Assembly (NCBI RefSeq): GCF_000308635.1
Contig: NZ_BAGD01000068.1
Span: 1 to 64,000 of the forward strand
Direction: 5' to 3'
DNA length: 64,000 nucleotides
DNA from: Nocardia otitidiscaviarum NBRC 14405
GTDB taxonomy: Bacteria; Actinomycetota; Actinomycetes; Mycobacteriales; Mycobacteriaceae
Each line of letters starts with the position of its first letter. The first letter of the stretch is position 1. The position numbers were made by a program, and so were the translations under genes. The notes beneath the pieces were generated by a model. The model did no database searches. It saw only the letters and a program-made list of their open reading frames with translations, and was not told the DNA's origin. Below are positions 24,027 to 33,564 of this stretch, piece after piece.

Positions 24027-25172
24027 ATGGCACGGCCCGCATGGAGCGACGACGAAGTCGAGGCGGTACGAGGACTGGCGACCACCTTCTTCGAGAAGGA
24101 AGTGATCCCGCACGAGGAGAAATTCGTCGAGCAGGGACATCCCGATCGCGAGTTGTACCGGCGCGCCGGAGAACTGGGGCTGCTGTGCGCGGCCATCCCC
24201 GCCGAGTACGGCGGCGGTGGCGGCACCTTCGCGCACGAGGCGGCCATCATCGAGGCGCAGTGCCACTCCGGCGACGGTGCTATGGGCATGCCGGTGCACT
24301 CCTCCATCATCGCGCCCTACGTGCACGAATTCGGCACCGAGGAGCTCAAGCGGCGGGTACTGCCCAAGGCGGCCAGCGGTGAGATGGTGCTGTCCATCGG
24401 CATGACCGAACCGGGCACCGGATCGGATCTGCAGAACATCAAGACCCGCGCCGTGCGCGAGGGCGACGAGTACGTCATCACCGGGTCGAAGATCTTCATC
24501 TCCAACGGCTGGCTGTGCGACGGCATCATCATCGCCGCCAAGACCGACCCCACCCAGGGCGCGGCGGGCGTCTCGCTCATCTTCGCCGAGGTGAACGACG
24601 AGACACCCGGATTCAAGCGCGGCCGCATCCTGTCCAAGATCGGCGGCAAGGGCCAGGACACCGCGGAGCTGTTCTTCGACGGCCTGCGGGTGCCCGCCTC
24701 GAATCTGCTGGGTTCGGCCGAGGGCCAGGGCTTCTACCAGATGATGCAGATGCTGGCGCAGGAGCGACTGGTCACTGCCATCATGGCGGTGGCGATGATG
24801 GAGAAGGCGGTGGAACTGACCGTCGACTACACCAAGGGCCGCGAAGCGTTCGGCAAACCGCTGTTCGCCATGCAGAACACCAGGTTCGAACTCGCCGAAT
24901 GCGCGACCATCGCCACCGTGAGCCGGGTCTTCCTGGACGACTGCCTGGTCAAACACGTGGCGGGCGAACTCGATATTCCCACTGCTGCCATGTCGAAGTA
25001 CTGGCTGACCGACCAACTGGGTATCGTGGTAGACCGCTGTCTGCAACTGTTCGGCGGCTACGGATACATGACCGAATACCCGATCTCCCAGCTCTACACC
25101 GGCGCCCGAGTGCTGCGGATCCTGGCGGGCGCCAATGAGGTGATGAAGGATCTCATTGCCCGCTCACTCTGA
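24027..25172 (+). CDS. Acyl-CoA dehydrogenase
   Basis: 381-residue FAD enzyme for alpha-beta desaturation of acyl-CoA in beta-oxidation or amino-acid breakdown. Signatures: GLLCAAIPAEYGGGGG, MTEPGTGSDLQNIKT (FAD region, about 125-140), KIFISNGWLCD, and the C-terminal QLFGGYGYMTEYPISQLYTG. The C-terminal position where MCAD has its base (YEG) is YTG here, so the base is probably the glutamate in LAQERLVTA near residue 245, as in isovaleryl-CoA and long-chain dehydrogenases. ATG at 24027 follows GAGGAA. It overlaps the downstream TetR gene by 17 bases. Confidence 0.9.
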   Translation: MARPAWSDDEVEAVRGLATTFFEKEVIPHEEKFVEQGHPDRELYRRAGELGLLCAAIPAEYGGGGGTFAHEAAIIEAQCHSGDGAMGMPVHSSIIAPYVHEFGTEELKRRVLPKAASGEMVLSIGMTEPGTGSDLQNIKTRAVREGDEYVITGSKIFISNGWLCDGIIIAAKTDPTQGAAGVSLIFAEVNDETPGFKRGRILSKIGGKGQDTAELFFDGLRVPASNLLGSAEGQGFYQMMQMLAQERLVTAIMAVAMMEKAVELTVDYTKGREAFGKPLFAMQNTRFELAECATIATVSRVFLDDCLVKHVAGELDIPTAAMSKYWLTDQLGIVVDRCLQLFGGYGYMTEYPISQLYTGARVLRILAGANEVMKDLIARSL

Positions 25173-25911
25173 CACCGAGTCGCGGCCGACGCCCGGCAGC
25201 GACACCGACACCGAGTCGCGGCCCACACCCGGCAGCGACACCGGCACTGCGTCTGCGGTCGAGGCGACGGTGCTCGACGCCACCGCGGCCGAGGGGGCCG
25301 ACGCGCCGTCGCGTCGCCGTCGCCTCGAGCCCGACGAACGCCGCGCCCAGATCCTCGCCTGCGCCATCGACATGTTCGGGGAACGGCCCTATGCGGCGGT
25401 CTCCACCGCCGAACTGGCGCAGCGCGCCGGAGTGGCGCGCGGCCTGATCAATCACTATTTCGGGAACAAGCGTGACCTGTACCTGGCGGTGGTGCGCCGC
25501 ATGGTCACCCTGCCGCGCCCCGAGGCCATGACCGTGCCCACCGGCACCATGCGCGACCGCGTGGACGCCAGCGTGGCGTGGCTGCTCGACACCATCGGCG
25601 AGCACGGCCACACCTGGGTGAAGGTCACCGGCCACGAGGGCATCGGCGACGATCCGGAAGTGCAGCGCATCCTCGACGAGGCCGACACCGCCGCCGCCGA
25701 TCGGGTGGTGCGGATGATGGGGCTCGAGGAATCGCTGCACAGCGACGAGCTGCGCGCCCTGGTGCGCTGCTACGGCGGTCTGGTGAAGGCCGCGGGCCGC
25801 GAATGGATCGTGCGCGGCAGCCTGACCCGCGAGCAGGTGCACAACCTGCTCGCCGACATGCTGCGCACCCTCATCACCGAGACGTTCCCGAACGTGCACG
25901 GCGACAACTGA
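25156..25911 (+). CDS. TetR-family regulator with repeated N-terminal tail
   Basis: 251 residues. The first 50 residues are a polar tail that contains a 12-residue unit twice (DTESRPTPGSDT). The TetR domain follows at about 60-110 (ERRAQILACAIDMFGERPYA, LAQRAGVARGLINHYFGNKR). TTG at 25156 is used because GAAGGA lies five bases upstream, and the frame overlaps the acyl-CoA dehydrogenase; a GTG near 25267 would remove the tail. Probable regulator of fatty-acid or acyl-CoA metabolism through its operon partner. Confidence 0.78.
   Translation: MPAHSDTESRPTPGSDTDTESRPTPGSDTGTASAVEATVLDATAAEGADAPSRRRRLEPDERRAQILACAIDMFGERPYAAVSTAELAQRAGVARGLINHYFGNKRDLYLAVVRRMVTLPRPEAMTVPTGTMRDRVDASVAWLLDTIGEHGHTWVKVTGHEGIGDDPEVQRILDEADTAAADRVVRMMGLEESLHSDELRALVRCYGGLVKAAGREWIVRGSLTREQVHNLLADMLRTLITETFPNVHGDN
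25171..25242 (+). repeat. 36-base tandem duplication inside the tetR gene
   Basis: Two head-to-tail copies, 25171-25206 and 25207-25242, begin GACACCGAGTCGCGGCC and end GGCAGCGACACC, with a few substitutions. The length is a multiple of three, so the tail is extended by 12 residues without a frame change. Confidence 0.85.
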
Positions 25912-26053
25912 ATCCGGACCGAACTCGGCAAGGCCATCGCTCAGCGGGCGGCGGACCTGGTGGGCTGGCGGTGAACCGACGTTCACGCCCGACCGTGGAA
26001 GCGGCGGGCGGGCGCGGGCCAGGTTGTCGCGCCGGTGGGCGGCGGGATTCGTA

Positions 26054-26734
26054 TCAGCGGCGTCGTGCGCGATTCGGCCGGTGCGCCACCTGGGTTCGCA
26101 GCATGTGGTGCGCGCCGCGCTGGAACCGGTAGGTCACCTCCCGCAACTCGGTGCGGTGGCCGCGGGAGTGCAGCTCCGCGCGCAGCCGGTCGAGGAAGGC
26201 GACCGGCTCCCCGGTCGCCTGCACCACCAGCGGATACACCCGCACCTCACCGCGGGTGACCCGCAGCAGTTCGTCGAGGGCGCGCCGGTGCCAGTCCTCG
26301 CCCAACCGGTCGGCCCAGGTGAACAGCAGATGTGAGCAGAGCACCAGGTCGAAAGCGGCGGTGGTGAACGGGAGTTGGGGCAGCGCCGCCGCGACGTAGC
26401 GTCCGGGTCGTGCGCGCAGGTCCGCGAGGAAGCGCGCTCCCGCCACGTGACGCATCGACCGACGGCTCTCGATATCGCCGTACCACCCCCATTCGAAGCA
26501 TTCCGCGTGCGCGTCGATCATGTCGTCACCCTCGCGCAGCCCCGCCGACACGCGCGACTCGATCTCATTCACCCCGACCGCGTACACCGGATCGGCGGCC
26601 ACCACCCGCTGTCCGGTCTCGGCGGCGAAACTCGCTCCGCCCGCGCAGCAGTCGAGCACCCACCGGTTCAGGTCCGCGTCCGACAGATCGAACATGGCGC
26701 GGTACTCGGCCGCGGAGCGTGAGGTCACCAGCAT
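26054..26734 (-). CDS. Class I SAM-dependent methyltransferase-like protein
   Basis: 226-residue protein. The motif I position reads WVLDCCAGGASFAAETG (about residues 25-41), a variant of the glycine-rich SAM loop, followed by VVAADPVYAVG (acidic strand 2) and LPFTTAAFDLVLCSHLLF near 125-142, the motif IV-like part. Length and order fit a small-molecule methyltransferase, but CCAGG in place of GxGxG makes the substrate and even activity uncertain. ATG at 26734; longer upstream sequence lacks similarity. Between a TetR gene and the SARP gene, on the SARP strand. Confidence 0.7.
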   Translation of the reverse strand: MLVTSRSAAEYRAMFDLSDADLNRWVLDCCAGGASFAAETGQRVVAADPVYAVGVNEIESRVSAGLREGDDMIDAHAECFEWGWYGDIESRRSMRHVAGARFLADLRARPGRYVAAALPQLPFTTAAFDLVLCSHLLFTWADRLGEDWHRRALDELLRVTRGEVRVYPLVVQATGEPVAFLDRLRAELHSRGHRTELREVTYRFQRGAHHMLRTQVAHRPNRARRR

Positions 26735-26929
26735 GGATCCAGTGACTATCAGGCGGGACGCCACCGAGTCCACCTGTTTCCCGGCGGCGAGCACGCACAC
26801 GAGTCGACAGCCGACCGCCAAAGGGGTTGCGACAGAACGAGAGTGGTCCGGGAGATTTGGGCTGGAGATCGGAAGGCGCTTGGCGTCGAACTGGAAACGG
26901 ACCCGAGGGGCCGAACGGTGGTCGCGCTT

Positions 26930-29900
26930 TCAGCGCTGCCGCGGCCGCGAATCGGGGCCGCCGTGAGCACCCTCGGCGTGGCTTCGGGCGGCGGTCGACC
27001 AGTGCGGGGCGTTCCAGCGGTCGGCGATGACGGCGGCCCGGGTGAAGTGGGCGGCGGCCTCGTCGGTGTGGCCGAGCAGGAGAGCGAGTTCACCGAGCGT
27101 GTGGGCGACCGGGCGGACGGCCAGTGACAGGCTCGCCGCACCAGCCGGAGGGCCGTCTCGGTGGGGCAGCAGGTCCGCGTAGATCCGCGCGGCGGCGTCG
27201 CGGTCGTTCAGGGCGACCGCCGCCATCGCCCGCAGACTCGTCAGGAAGGTGTAGAAGAAGTCGGGCCGGATCGGATGCCGTGATGTGCGGAGGAGGCGGG
27301 CCTCATCGGTGCGGCCGGCGGCGTGCAGGGCGAGCACGAGCAGGTCGGCGGCCATCGGGCCGTACGCCGCGTGTAGCGCGCGCACCTCGTCCAGATGGTC
27401 GCCGAGCGTGCCGTCGTTGAGCCGGATCACCGCCAGCGCGAGGCGAAGGAAGCCGGTGGCGTGCACCGATCCGGCGCGTTCCATGCGTTCGTTGGCCTCG
27501 GCGTAGCGGCGTTCGGCATCGGCGGACCGGCCCTCGATGAGCACCAGTGTCGCCAGCGCGACCTCGGCCACACCGATCGCTTCCGGCATCCGGTAGGCGC
27601 GGGCGAGAGCCAAGGCCTCCTCGGTCAGGCGGCGCATGGTCGCCGGGTCGTTGGCCGCGGCGGCGCTCGCGGCCTGGTCGAGCAGCCCGGTCACGCGGTA
27701 GACCGGCAGATCGTGCTCGACACTGATCTCCACCAGCGCACGGGAGTACTCCTGCCGCCCGGAGTCACGCGCCAGCACCAGCAGCGCCGCGGCGCGTAGC
27801 CGGGGAGTGGTGGCGAGGTCCAGGGCTTCCCGCGCGGCCGCCATGACCGTCGGATCGGCCTCGCCCACCAGCTCGTGGGAGTACGCGATGAGCAGGTGTG
27901 CCCGCACCTCGGGGGCGAGATCGGCGCGCGCGAGCAGGCGATCGAGCCGGTCGACGATCGGACGGTCGACCGTGCCGTAGGGACGGGACTGCCAGGGGGT
28001 GGGCTCGGTCCAGGCCGTGAACGCGGCGATCATCAGATCGTCGCGCCCGAGCGATTCGGCGTACTCCACGGCCTGCTGCCGGGTATCCCGGGCCGCGGCG
28101 AAGGCCCCGGCCCTGACCTGCGCGCGTAGCAGCCTGCCGAGCAGGTCGACGTGCTCGTCCGGGTGGGTGGCGTTGGCGACGGCGTCGGTGAGGAGTCCGG
28201 CGGCGACATCGTGGGCATACCGGGCCTCGGCCAGTTCGGCGGCCCGCACGCAGTAGCCGACGGCCTGCGGCGATCCCGCGCGCGCGTGGTGATGGGCCAG
28301 GGCCGCGATGTCGCCGCTGCCCGCCAGGGCCGCAGCGATCCGGGCGTGCATCCTGGTGGTCCGCAGTCGGCTCACATCAGTCAGCAAGGTGTCCCTGACC
28401 AGCGCGTGCACGAAACGGACGCGCCCGGGCGCGGGTTCGTCGAGCAATCCGGCGATGACGCCCGCGTCGAGTGCGTCCAGGACGCCGTCCTCGTCGGTGT
28501 CGGCGGCGCGCACGAGCACGTCCACCGAGCTTTCCCGGCCCGCCACCGCCGCCAGTCGCAGGACGGACACACCGCTCTCGGGCAGCCGCGTGAACCGGCG
28601 TCGCAGCACATCCCGGACACCCTCGGGGACCTCGGACAGCGCCATGAGCGCGCCCTCACCATTCAGCAGCCGCGCGGTCTCGCGCACATAGAACGGATTG
28701 CCGCCGGTGCGTTCGGCGATGCCGGTGACGGTCGCGTCGTCGGCGCGGCACTCGGCGCGTACCAGTTCGGCGACGGCGGCGCGATCGAGTCCGGGCAGGT
28801 CCAGCCGCAGGGGTGCGGTGCGGGCGAGGGATGCCAGCGTTGCGGTGAGCCGCTCGCTTTCGTCCGCGCGGTACGCCGCGACGACCAGGATCGGACCCCG
28901 CGCGTCGACGATTCCGCCGAGCAGTTCCAGGGTGGCGGCGTCGGCCCAGTGCAGGTCGTCCAGGACGACGGCGACCGGACGGTCGGCGGCGCACGCCGAG
29001 AACCAGGACCACACGGCCTGCCGCAGCCGGAATCGTCCGGCGGCGGCGTCACCGGCCACCGCCACGTCACCGACCACCGCCGCGGAATCGCGGAGCAGCG
29101 GCGCGAGGTCGGCGGCGAACGCTCCCGGCGCGACGCTTCCGGCCACCGACCGCAGCACCTCCACCCACGCCCACGCGGGCGGTGCGCTGTCCACGTCGGG
29201 GCAGCGTCCGGCGGCCACCAGCCACCCGTGGCGTACCAGCCGCGCGGCGAGATGCTCGAGCAGGGTCGATTTGCCGAGTCCGGCTTCCCCGGTGACGAAT
29301 GCGACGCGCACCCCGCCGGTAGTGGCCGCATCGGCGGCCGCCAGCAACGCCGAAAGCTCGGCGTCGCGGCCCACGAACGTGGTCGCCTCCGGGTCGTCAC
29401 CGGAGGGCGGTGCTGGCGTGGCCACCGGGAGTCGGGCCGCGTCGGCGGCGGGTGGGGAGACGGCCCGGCGCAGCACGTCGGTGCGTTGGGTGAGGATCGC
29501 TTCTTCCAGCGCCACCAGGTCCGGTCCGGGGTCGAGGCCCAGTTCGTCGGCGAGGAGGGTGCGGGCGCGGCGCAGTGCGGCCAGGGCGTCGGCTTGGCGG
29601 CCGCTGCTCCACAGGGCGAGGGCGTGCAGGCGCCAGCCCTCCTCGCGCAGCGGATGGTCGCGCGTAAGGCGTTCGGTGTCGGGAACCACCGTCGCGGGAC
29701 GAGCGAGCCGCAGTCCCGCCGCGATGTGCAGTTCGCGGGCGATCAGGCGCAGCTCGTCGAGCCGAGCGATTTCGGCGACGGCCCACGGCTCGTCGGCGAC
29801 CTCGGCGAACGCCGGCCCCCGCCACAGCGCCAACGCCTCGTCCAGGTGGCCCCGAATGTCACGGGGGTCGGTGAGCGCGCGGGCCTGGTCGAGCAGTTCC

Positions 29901-30226
29901 TCGAATCGCCACGCGTCCACCGCTTTTCGCGGCAGCCGCAATGCGTAGCCGGGCGATGCGCTCACCAGCGAGCGAGCCGGTGCCCGCGGCGCGCGGCCGG
30001 GTTCGAGCAGGCGGCGCAGGTTGGAGATGTAGGCCTGCAACGACGCGAGAGCGCGCGCGGGCGGTTCGCCGCGCCACAGGTCCTCGACCATCCGGTCGAC
30101 CGGTACGACCTGACCGCGCGCGGCCACCAGCAGGGCCAGTACGCCGCGCTGCCGCGGCCCGCCGAGGGGAAGGGATTCGCCGTCGGTCTCGGCCGCGAAC
30201 GAACCCAATACCCGGATCAAGACCAT
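26930..30226 (-). CDS. Large SARP/AfsR-type regulator with BTAD, ATPase and TPR domains
   Basis: 1098 residues. OmpR-like DNA-binding region at 1-95 (LGGPRQRGVLALLVAARGQ, VPVDRMVEDLWRGEPP), BTAD at about 100-245, AAA/NACHT-like ATPase from about 275 with Walker A FVTGEAGLGKSTLLEHLA near 315 and Walker B VAVVLDDLHWAD near 415, then a TPR-rich C-terminal half. Such large SARPs activate antibiotic or secondary-metabolite clusters, sometimes integrating a nucleotide-dependent signal. ATG at 30226. Divergent from the hemerythrin gene over 117 bases. No biosynthetic cluster next to it is obvious. Confidence 0.88.
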   Translation of the reverse strand: MVLIRVLGSFAAETDGESLPLGGPRQRGVLALLVAARGQVVPVDRMVEDLWRGEPPARALASLQAYISNLRRLLEPGRAPRAPARSLVSASPGYALRLPRKAVDAWRFEELLDQARALTDPRDIRGHLDEALALWRGPAFAEVADEPWAVAEIARLDELRLIARELHIAAGLRLARPATVVPDTERLTRDHPLREEGWRLHALALWSSGRQADALAALRRARTLLADELGLDPGPDLVALEEAILTQRTDVLRRAVSPPAADAARLPVATPAPPSGDDPEATTFVGRDAELSALLAAADAATTGGVRVAFVTGEAGLGKSTLLEHLAARLVRHGWLVAAGRCPDVDSAPPAWAWVEVLRSVAGSVAPGAFAADLAPLLRDSAAVVGDVAVAGDAAAGRFRLRQAVWSWFSACAADRPVAVVLDDLHWADAATLELLGGIVDARGPILVVAAYRADESERLTATLASLARTAPLRLDLPGLDRAAVAELVRAECRADDATVTGIAERTGGNPFYVRETARLLNGEGALMALSEVPEGVRDVLRRRFTRLPESGVSVLRLAAVAGRESSVDVLVRAADTDEDGVLDALDAGVIAGLLDEPAPGRVRFVHALVRDTLLTDVSRLRTTRMHARIAAALAGSGDIAALAHHHARAGSPQAVGYCVRAAELAEARYAHDVAAGLLTDAVANATHPDEHVDLLGRLLRAQVRAGAFAAARDTRQQAVEYAESLGRDDLMIAAFTAWTEPTPWQSRPYGTVDRPIVDRLDRLLARADLAPEVRAHLLIAYSHELVGEADPTVMAAAREALDLATTPRLRAAALLVLARDSGRQEYSRALVEISVEHDLPVYRVTGLLDQAASAAAANDPATMRRLTEEALALARAYRMPEAIGVAEVALATLVLIEGRSADAERRYAEANERMERAGSVHATGFLRLALAVIRLNDGTLGDHLDEVRALHAAYGPMAADLLVLALHAAGRTDEARLLRTSRHPIRPDFFYTFLTSLRAMAAVALNDRDAAARIYADLLPHRDGPPAGAASLSLAVRPVAHTLGELALLLGHTDEAAAHFTRAAVIADRWNAPHWSTAARSHAEGAHGGPDSRPRQR

Positions 30227-30343
30227 GACGGGCTCATCGTACGCGTGGCCGGGTCACGGTTTCCAAGTCGGCTGCTAGTGCCTTCCAAACCGCCGGGCGC
30301 AGTCTCGAACCCGTCGAACACAACGGTCGAAGGACAGGAACAG

Positions 30344-30985
30344 ATGAGCGTCGACACTCAGGACATGAAGATCGTGCACCGCGCCTTCCGGCGCGAGTCA
30401 CGGCTGCTGACGGAACTGGTCGCGGCGGTCGCCCCGGGAGATACGGTGCGCGCCAAGGTGATCGCCGACCATTTCCGCGACTACCGGCTGGGGCTGAAGA
30501 ACCACCACGAGGGCGAGGACGAGCTGTTGTGGCCACCGCTGCTGGCCCGGGTCGATCTGGAAGCGGACGTCGTGCTGCGCATGCAGGCGCAGCACGAGCG
30601 GGTGGAAGCCACCTTGGCCGCGCTCGACATCGCGGTCCCGGCGTGGGAGGCCGGGGCCGGAGCCGACGAACGCGACACGGTCGTGGCGGTACTCGTCGAT
30701 CACCGGGCGGTGTTGCTCGACCATCTCGACGACGAGGAGACGACGCTGCTTCCGCTGGCGGCCGACCACATCACCGAACGGGAATGGGCGTCGCTGGGCG
30801 ATCACCTGGTGGCCAATACGCCCAAGCTCACCCTGCTCACGCTGTTCGGTCTCGTCCTGGAGGAGGCCGACCGCAGCGAGAGAGCCAAGCTGCTCGGTGG
30901 TCTTCCCGCACCGGTGCGCGCCATCTGGCACACCGTAGGCCGTCCCCGCTACGCCCGTCACATCCGCCGCGTCCGCGCGGCCTGA
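30344..30985 (+). CDS. Hemerythrin HHE domain protein
   Basis: 213-residue helical protein of the HHE-cation-binding family. The iron-ligand histidines and acids are visible in NHHEGEDELLWPPLLAR (about 50-66), RMQAQHERVE and DHRAVLLDHLDDEE (about 120-133). Di-iron hemerythrin-like proteins in mycobacteria respond to O2, NO or peroxide. ATG at 30344 has AGGA about eight bases upstream. Downstream by 23 bases is a DUF4267 membrane protein on the same strand. Confidence 0.85.
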   Translation: MSVDTQDMKIVHRAFRRESRLLTELVAAVAPGDTVRAKVIADHFRDYRLGLKNHHEGEDELLWPPLLARVDLEADVVLRMQAQHERVEATLAALDIAVPAWEAGAGADERDTVVAVLVDHRAVLLDHLDDEETTLLPLAADHITEREWASLGDHLVANTPKLTLLTLFGLVLEEADRSERAKLLGGLPAPVRAIWHTVGRPRYARHIRRVRAA

Positions 30986-31008
30986 TCCGAGAAACCGAGG
31001 AAACGATC

Positions 31009-31449
31009 ATGACGAGATATCGCTGGACCACCCTGATGGCCGTGCTCTGCGCGGCCGCACCGTTGTACTTCGGGCTGAATTTCCTGCTCGATCCCGTCGG
31101 CGCCCCACAAGGTTTCGGTATCGAGCCGTGGCCGACCGGCAACGCCGACGGCTACTTCGTCGTCAAGGGCGCGCGTGACATCGCGGTCGCCGCCGTCACG
31201 TTCCTGCTGCTCGCCCTCGGCCACCGTCGGCTGCTCGGCTGGGTGGTGCTGATCAACGCCGCGATACCGTTCGGCGACGCGCTGGCGGTCGTCACGCACG
31301 GCGGCACCGCGGCAACGGCATTGGCCGTGCACGGCTCGGCGATGGGGCTCGTGGTGCTCACCGCAGTACTGCTGCTGACCGAACGCCCGCGAGCCGCGCT
31401 GCCCACCGCCACCGGTGACACACCCCGGACGGCCGGCGTCGCCCACTGA
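31009..31449 (+). CDS. DUF4267 four-helix membrane protein
   Basis: 146-residue protein with four hydrophobic segments: ATLMAVLCAAAPLYFGLNFL-like segment at 8-27, DIAVAAVTFLLLALG, LLGWVVLINAAIPFGDAL and AMGLVVLTAVLLL. It matches the DUF4267 pattern FLLDPVGAPQGFGI and FVVKGARDIAVA. Function unknown; probably made with the hemerythrin. ATG at 31009 follows a GAGG. Confidence 0.75.
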   Translation: MTRYRWTTLMAVLCAAAPLYFGLNFLLDPVGAPQGFGIEPWPTGNADGYFVVKGARDIAVAAVTFLLLALGHRRLLGWVVLINAAIPFGDALAVVTHGGTAATALAVHGSAMGLVVLTAVLLLTERPRAALPTATGDTPRTAGVAH

Positions 31450-31459
31450 TGCTCGCCGT

Positions 31460-31599
31460 GCCCGGTAGCCGCACCGCCACCGGGCACTCGGCGGCCGCGA
31501 ACCCCGGCGGTTCGCGGCCGCTCCGGTCGTGGGAGTGAGCCTGCGTCGCTGCGAGATCCGCCCCGCTGTCCGTTGCCGCCATAGGTGGCGGACAGCGGG
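31460..31599. terminator. Stem-loops between convergent genes
   Basis: Three perfect inverted repeats occur in the 177-base gap: GCCCGGT/ACCGGGC (31460-31466, 31479-31485), CGGCCGCGAACC/GGTTCGCGGCCG (31492-31503, 31509-31520; 12 bp, 5-base loop) and CCCGCTGTCCG/CGGACAGCGGG (31562-31572, 31589-31599). They lack T-tracts, as often in actinobacteria, and probably stop transcription from both sides. Confidence 0.65.
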
Positions 31600-31626
31600 C
31601 GGTGCTGCGTGCGGTCCGCCGAATCC

Positions 31627-33384
31627 TCAGCGCTGCCGCAGCATCCGGCCGGCCGCGTCGACGGCCGGGCCGGAACTGTTGGCGTCGTAGACGAAGACCG
31701 CGAAGGCGAGGTCGCCGTCGATGCCGACGAACCAGCCGTGGGCGTGGGTGTCGTCGATGAATTCGGCGGTGCCGGTCTTGCCGAGCAGGCCGGGGATGTC
31801 GCGCAGTTGGGTGGCGGTGCCGTCGGTGATCGTTTCGCGCATCATGGTTCTCACCTGGTCGGCGATACCGGCCGGGAGTGCGGGCGGGGTGCGGTCGGGG
31901 GTGCCGGGCTGTCCCGCGACCAGGGTGGGGGCGGGGACGGAACCGTGCGCGAGGGCGGCGGCGACCAACGCCATGCCGAACGGGGAGGCGGTGACCTTGC
32001 CTTGACCGATGCCCTCCTCGACGCGCAGCGCGGGGGTGTCGGCGGTGGGGACCGAACCGGTGACGGTGGTCAGGCCGGGGGTGACGTAGTCGATGCCCAG
32101 ACCCAGTTGAGCGGCGGCGGTGGTGAGGGCATCCGGGGGCAGATCGACGGCCAGTCGGCCCATGGTGGTGTTGCAGGAGCGGGCGAAGGCGGTGTGCAGC
32201 GGGACCTCGCCGAGGTCGAAGTTGTTGTCGTTGGGGATGCGGCGGCCCTCGATATTCGCCGAACCCGGACAGGCGACAATACTGTCGGGGGTCACCGACC
32301 CGGCCTGCAGCGCCGCGGACACCGTCACCGTTTTGAAGGTCGAGCCGGGCGGGTACAGGCCGGTCAGCGCGATGGGTCCTTCTGCGTCGGCGGCCGAATT
32401 CTGTGCCACGGCAACGACATTCCCGGTCGAGGGCTGCAAGGCCACGATGGCGGCCGGTTGCGTGATGGGCGTGAGCGCCGCTTCCGCCGCGCGTTGCAGA
32501 CCGAGGTCGAGGGTGGTGCGGATATCGGTGGTGGGCTGGGGGTCCTGGCCCGCGACCCGCTCGGTGCCCTGCGGGGTGCGGGCGCGCACCGCCCAGCCCG
32601 CCGCGGCGTCGGCCTGCTGCTGCCACAGCTCCGACAGCCCCGACAGGGTGGGGGAGGCCAGGTCCCGGTCGGTGGTGAGCAGGCGGGTCTGGGGTGCCAG
32701 GGTGACATTCGGCAGGGCCGTCAGCGCATCCCGGATCGGGGCGAGGTCGGATTCCCGCAGAGTGATCGCCGTGACCGGGTTACCTTGTGCCGCAGCGATT
32801 TCCGATTGCAGCGACGTCGCGGTGATGCCGGGGGCGATGGGGGACAGCAGATTCGCCACCGCGACGGTGTCCACTCCGGGCGAGAGATTCACCAGGGTCA
32901 CCACCTGCTGTGCCATCAGCTCACCGCCGGTGCTGTCGAGCACCCGTGCGGGATCCGGATAGACCGGGCTGTAGCTCAGCGGTCCGGTGTCCAGTCCCGG
33001 TGCGACGGCGGCCGGATCCCAGGCGACCTTGAACCCGTCACCGGTATCGGCGGCCTTGCCGGTGGTGGTGTAACTCCACTCGTTCGCACCGAGTTTCCAG
33101 GTCGCGGCGAGCGTGAACGTCCCGGCGTCGGTGTCGACCCCGCGCACCTCGAACCGCGCATCGGTGCCGAGCCCGTCGTAGAGCGCGCCGAGGGCGGCCG
33201 CGGCCTGCGTCGGGTCGGTGGTGACGGCGGCCGCCGCGCTCGGATCGTCATTGGTGAGCGCGTCGGCGAAGCTGGTCGCGACGGAGGTCATCCGTTCGGT
33301 GGTGTCGTCGTCGAAGAGCCCGCATCCGGTCAGCGTCAGGGTGGGGACGGCGAACAGCGCGAATAGTCGTGTCCTGGTCAGCAC
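31627..33384 (-). CDS. Lipoprotein penicillin-binding protein (class B-like transpeptidase)
   Basis: 585 residues. Signal peptide with lipobox LTGC (Cys21). An NTF2-like MecA_N domain is at about 30-130, a dimerisation segment follows, and the transpeptidase domain has the active-site triad motifs STFK near 347, SCN near 400 and KTGTAEF near 535. Similar to PbpLipo (Rv2864c type) of mycobacteria; cross-links peptidoglycan outside the membrane and is a beta-lactam target. Start GTG at 33384, chosen because the signal peptide starts there. Monocistronic between strong stem-loops and the divergent effector gene. Confidence 0.88.
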   Translation of the reverse strand: MLTRTRLFALFAVPTLTLTGCGLFDDDTTERMTSVATSFADALTNDDPSAAAAVTTDPTQAAAALGALYDGLGTDARFEVRGVDTDAGTFTLAATWKLGANEWSYTTTGKAADTGDGFKVAWDPAAVAPGLDTGPLSYSPVYPDPARVLDSTGGELMAQQVVTLVNLSPGVDTVAVANLLSPIAPGITATSLQSEIAAAQGNPVTAITLRESDLAPIRDALTALPNVTLAPQTRLLTTDRDLASPTLSGLSELWQQQADAAAGWAVRARTPQGTERVAGQDPQPTTDIRTTLDLGLQRAAEAALTPITQPAAIVALQPSTGNVVAVAQNSAADAEGPIALTGLYPPGSTFKTVTVSAALQAGSVTPDSIVACPGSANIEGRRIPNDNNFDLGEVPLHTAFARSCNTTMGRLAVDLPPDALTTAAAQLGLGIDYVTPGLTTVTGSVPTADTPALRVEEGIGQGKVTASPFGMALVAAALAHGSVPAPTLVAGQPGTPDRTPPALPAGIADQVRTMMRETITDGTATQLRDIPGLLGKTGTAEFIDDTHAHGWFVGIDGDLAFAVFVYDANSSGPAVDAAGRMLRQR

Positions 33385-33564
33385 TGAGCCGACCCTACCC
33401 GCCGACGCCGGTCGAACCGGGCAGGCCGCGTCCGGAATTCGCCGTCCCGCGGACGGTGGGGCGGGCGGTGGGATGGAATGCCGGTGGGAATGCTTTCGAC
33501 GGAGACATTCTCAGTGGCGGGAGCCCGCTAGACTGCGGAGTATGCACTTCGGGCGGGGTTTCAC

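Noticed and set aside
28151..30343. Very long open frame on the plus strand opposite the SARP gene
   Set aside because: It is antisense to a gene with clear BTAD, Walker and TPR motifs and arises from GC-rich codon bias; its conceptual protein has no domain character. The real gene at its end, hemerythrin, starts at 30344.
30227..30343. Possible riboswitch between SARP and hemerythrin
   Set aside because: Only 117 bases shared by two divergent promoters; no conserved riboswitch core or strong stem was seen.
31585..33366. 593-residue plus-strand frame
   Set aside because: Opposite the penicillin-binding protein whose STFK, SCN and KTGT motifs are unambiguous.
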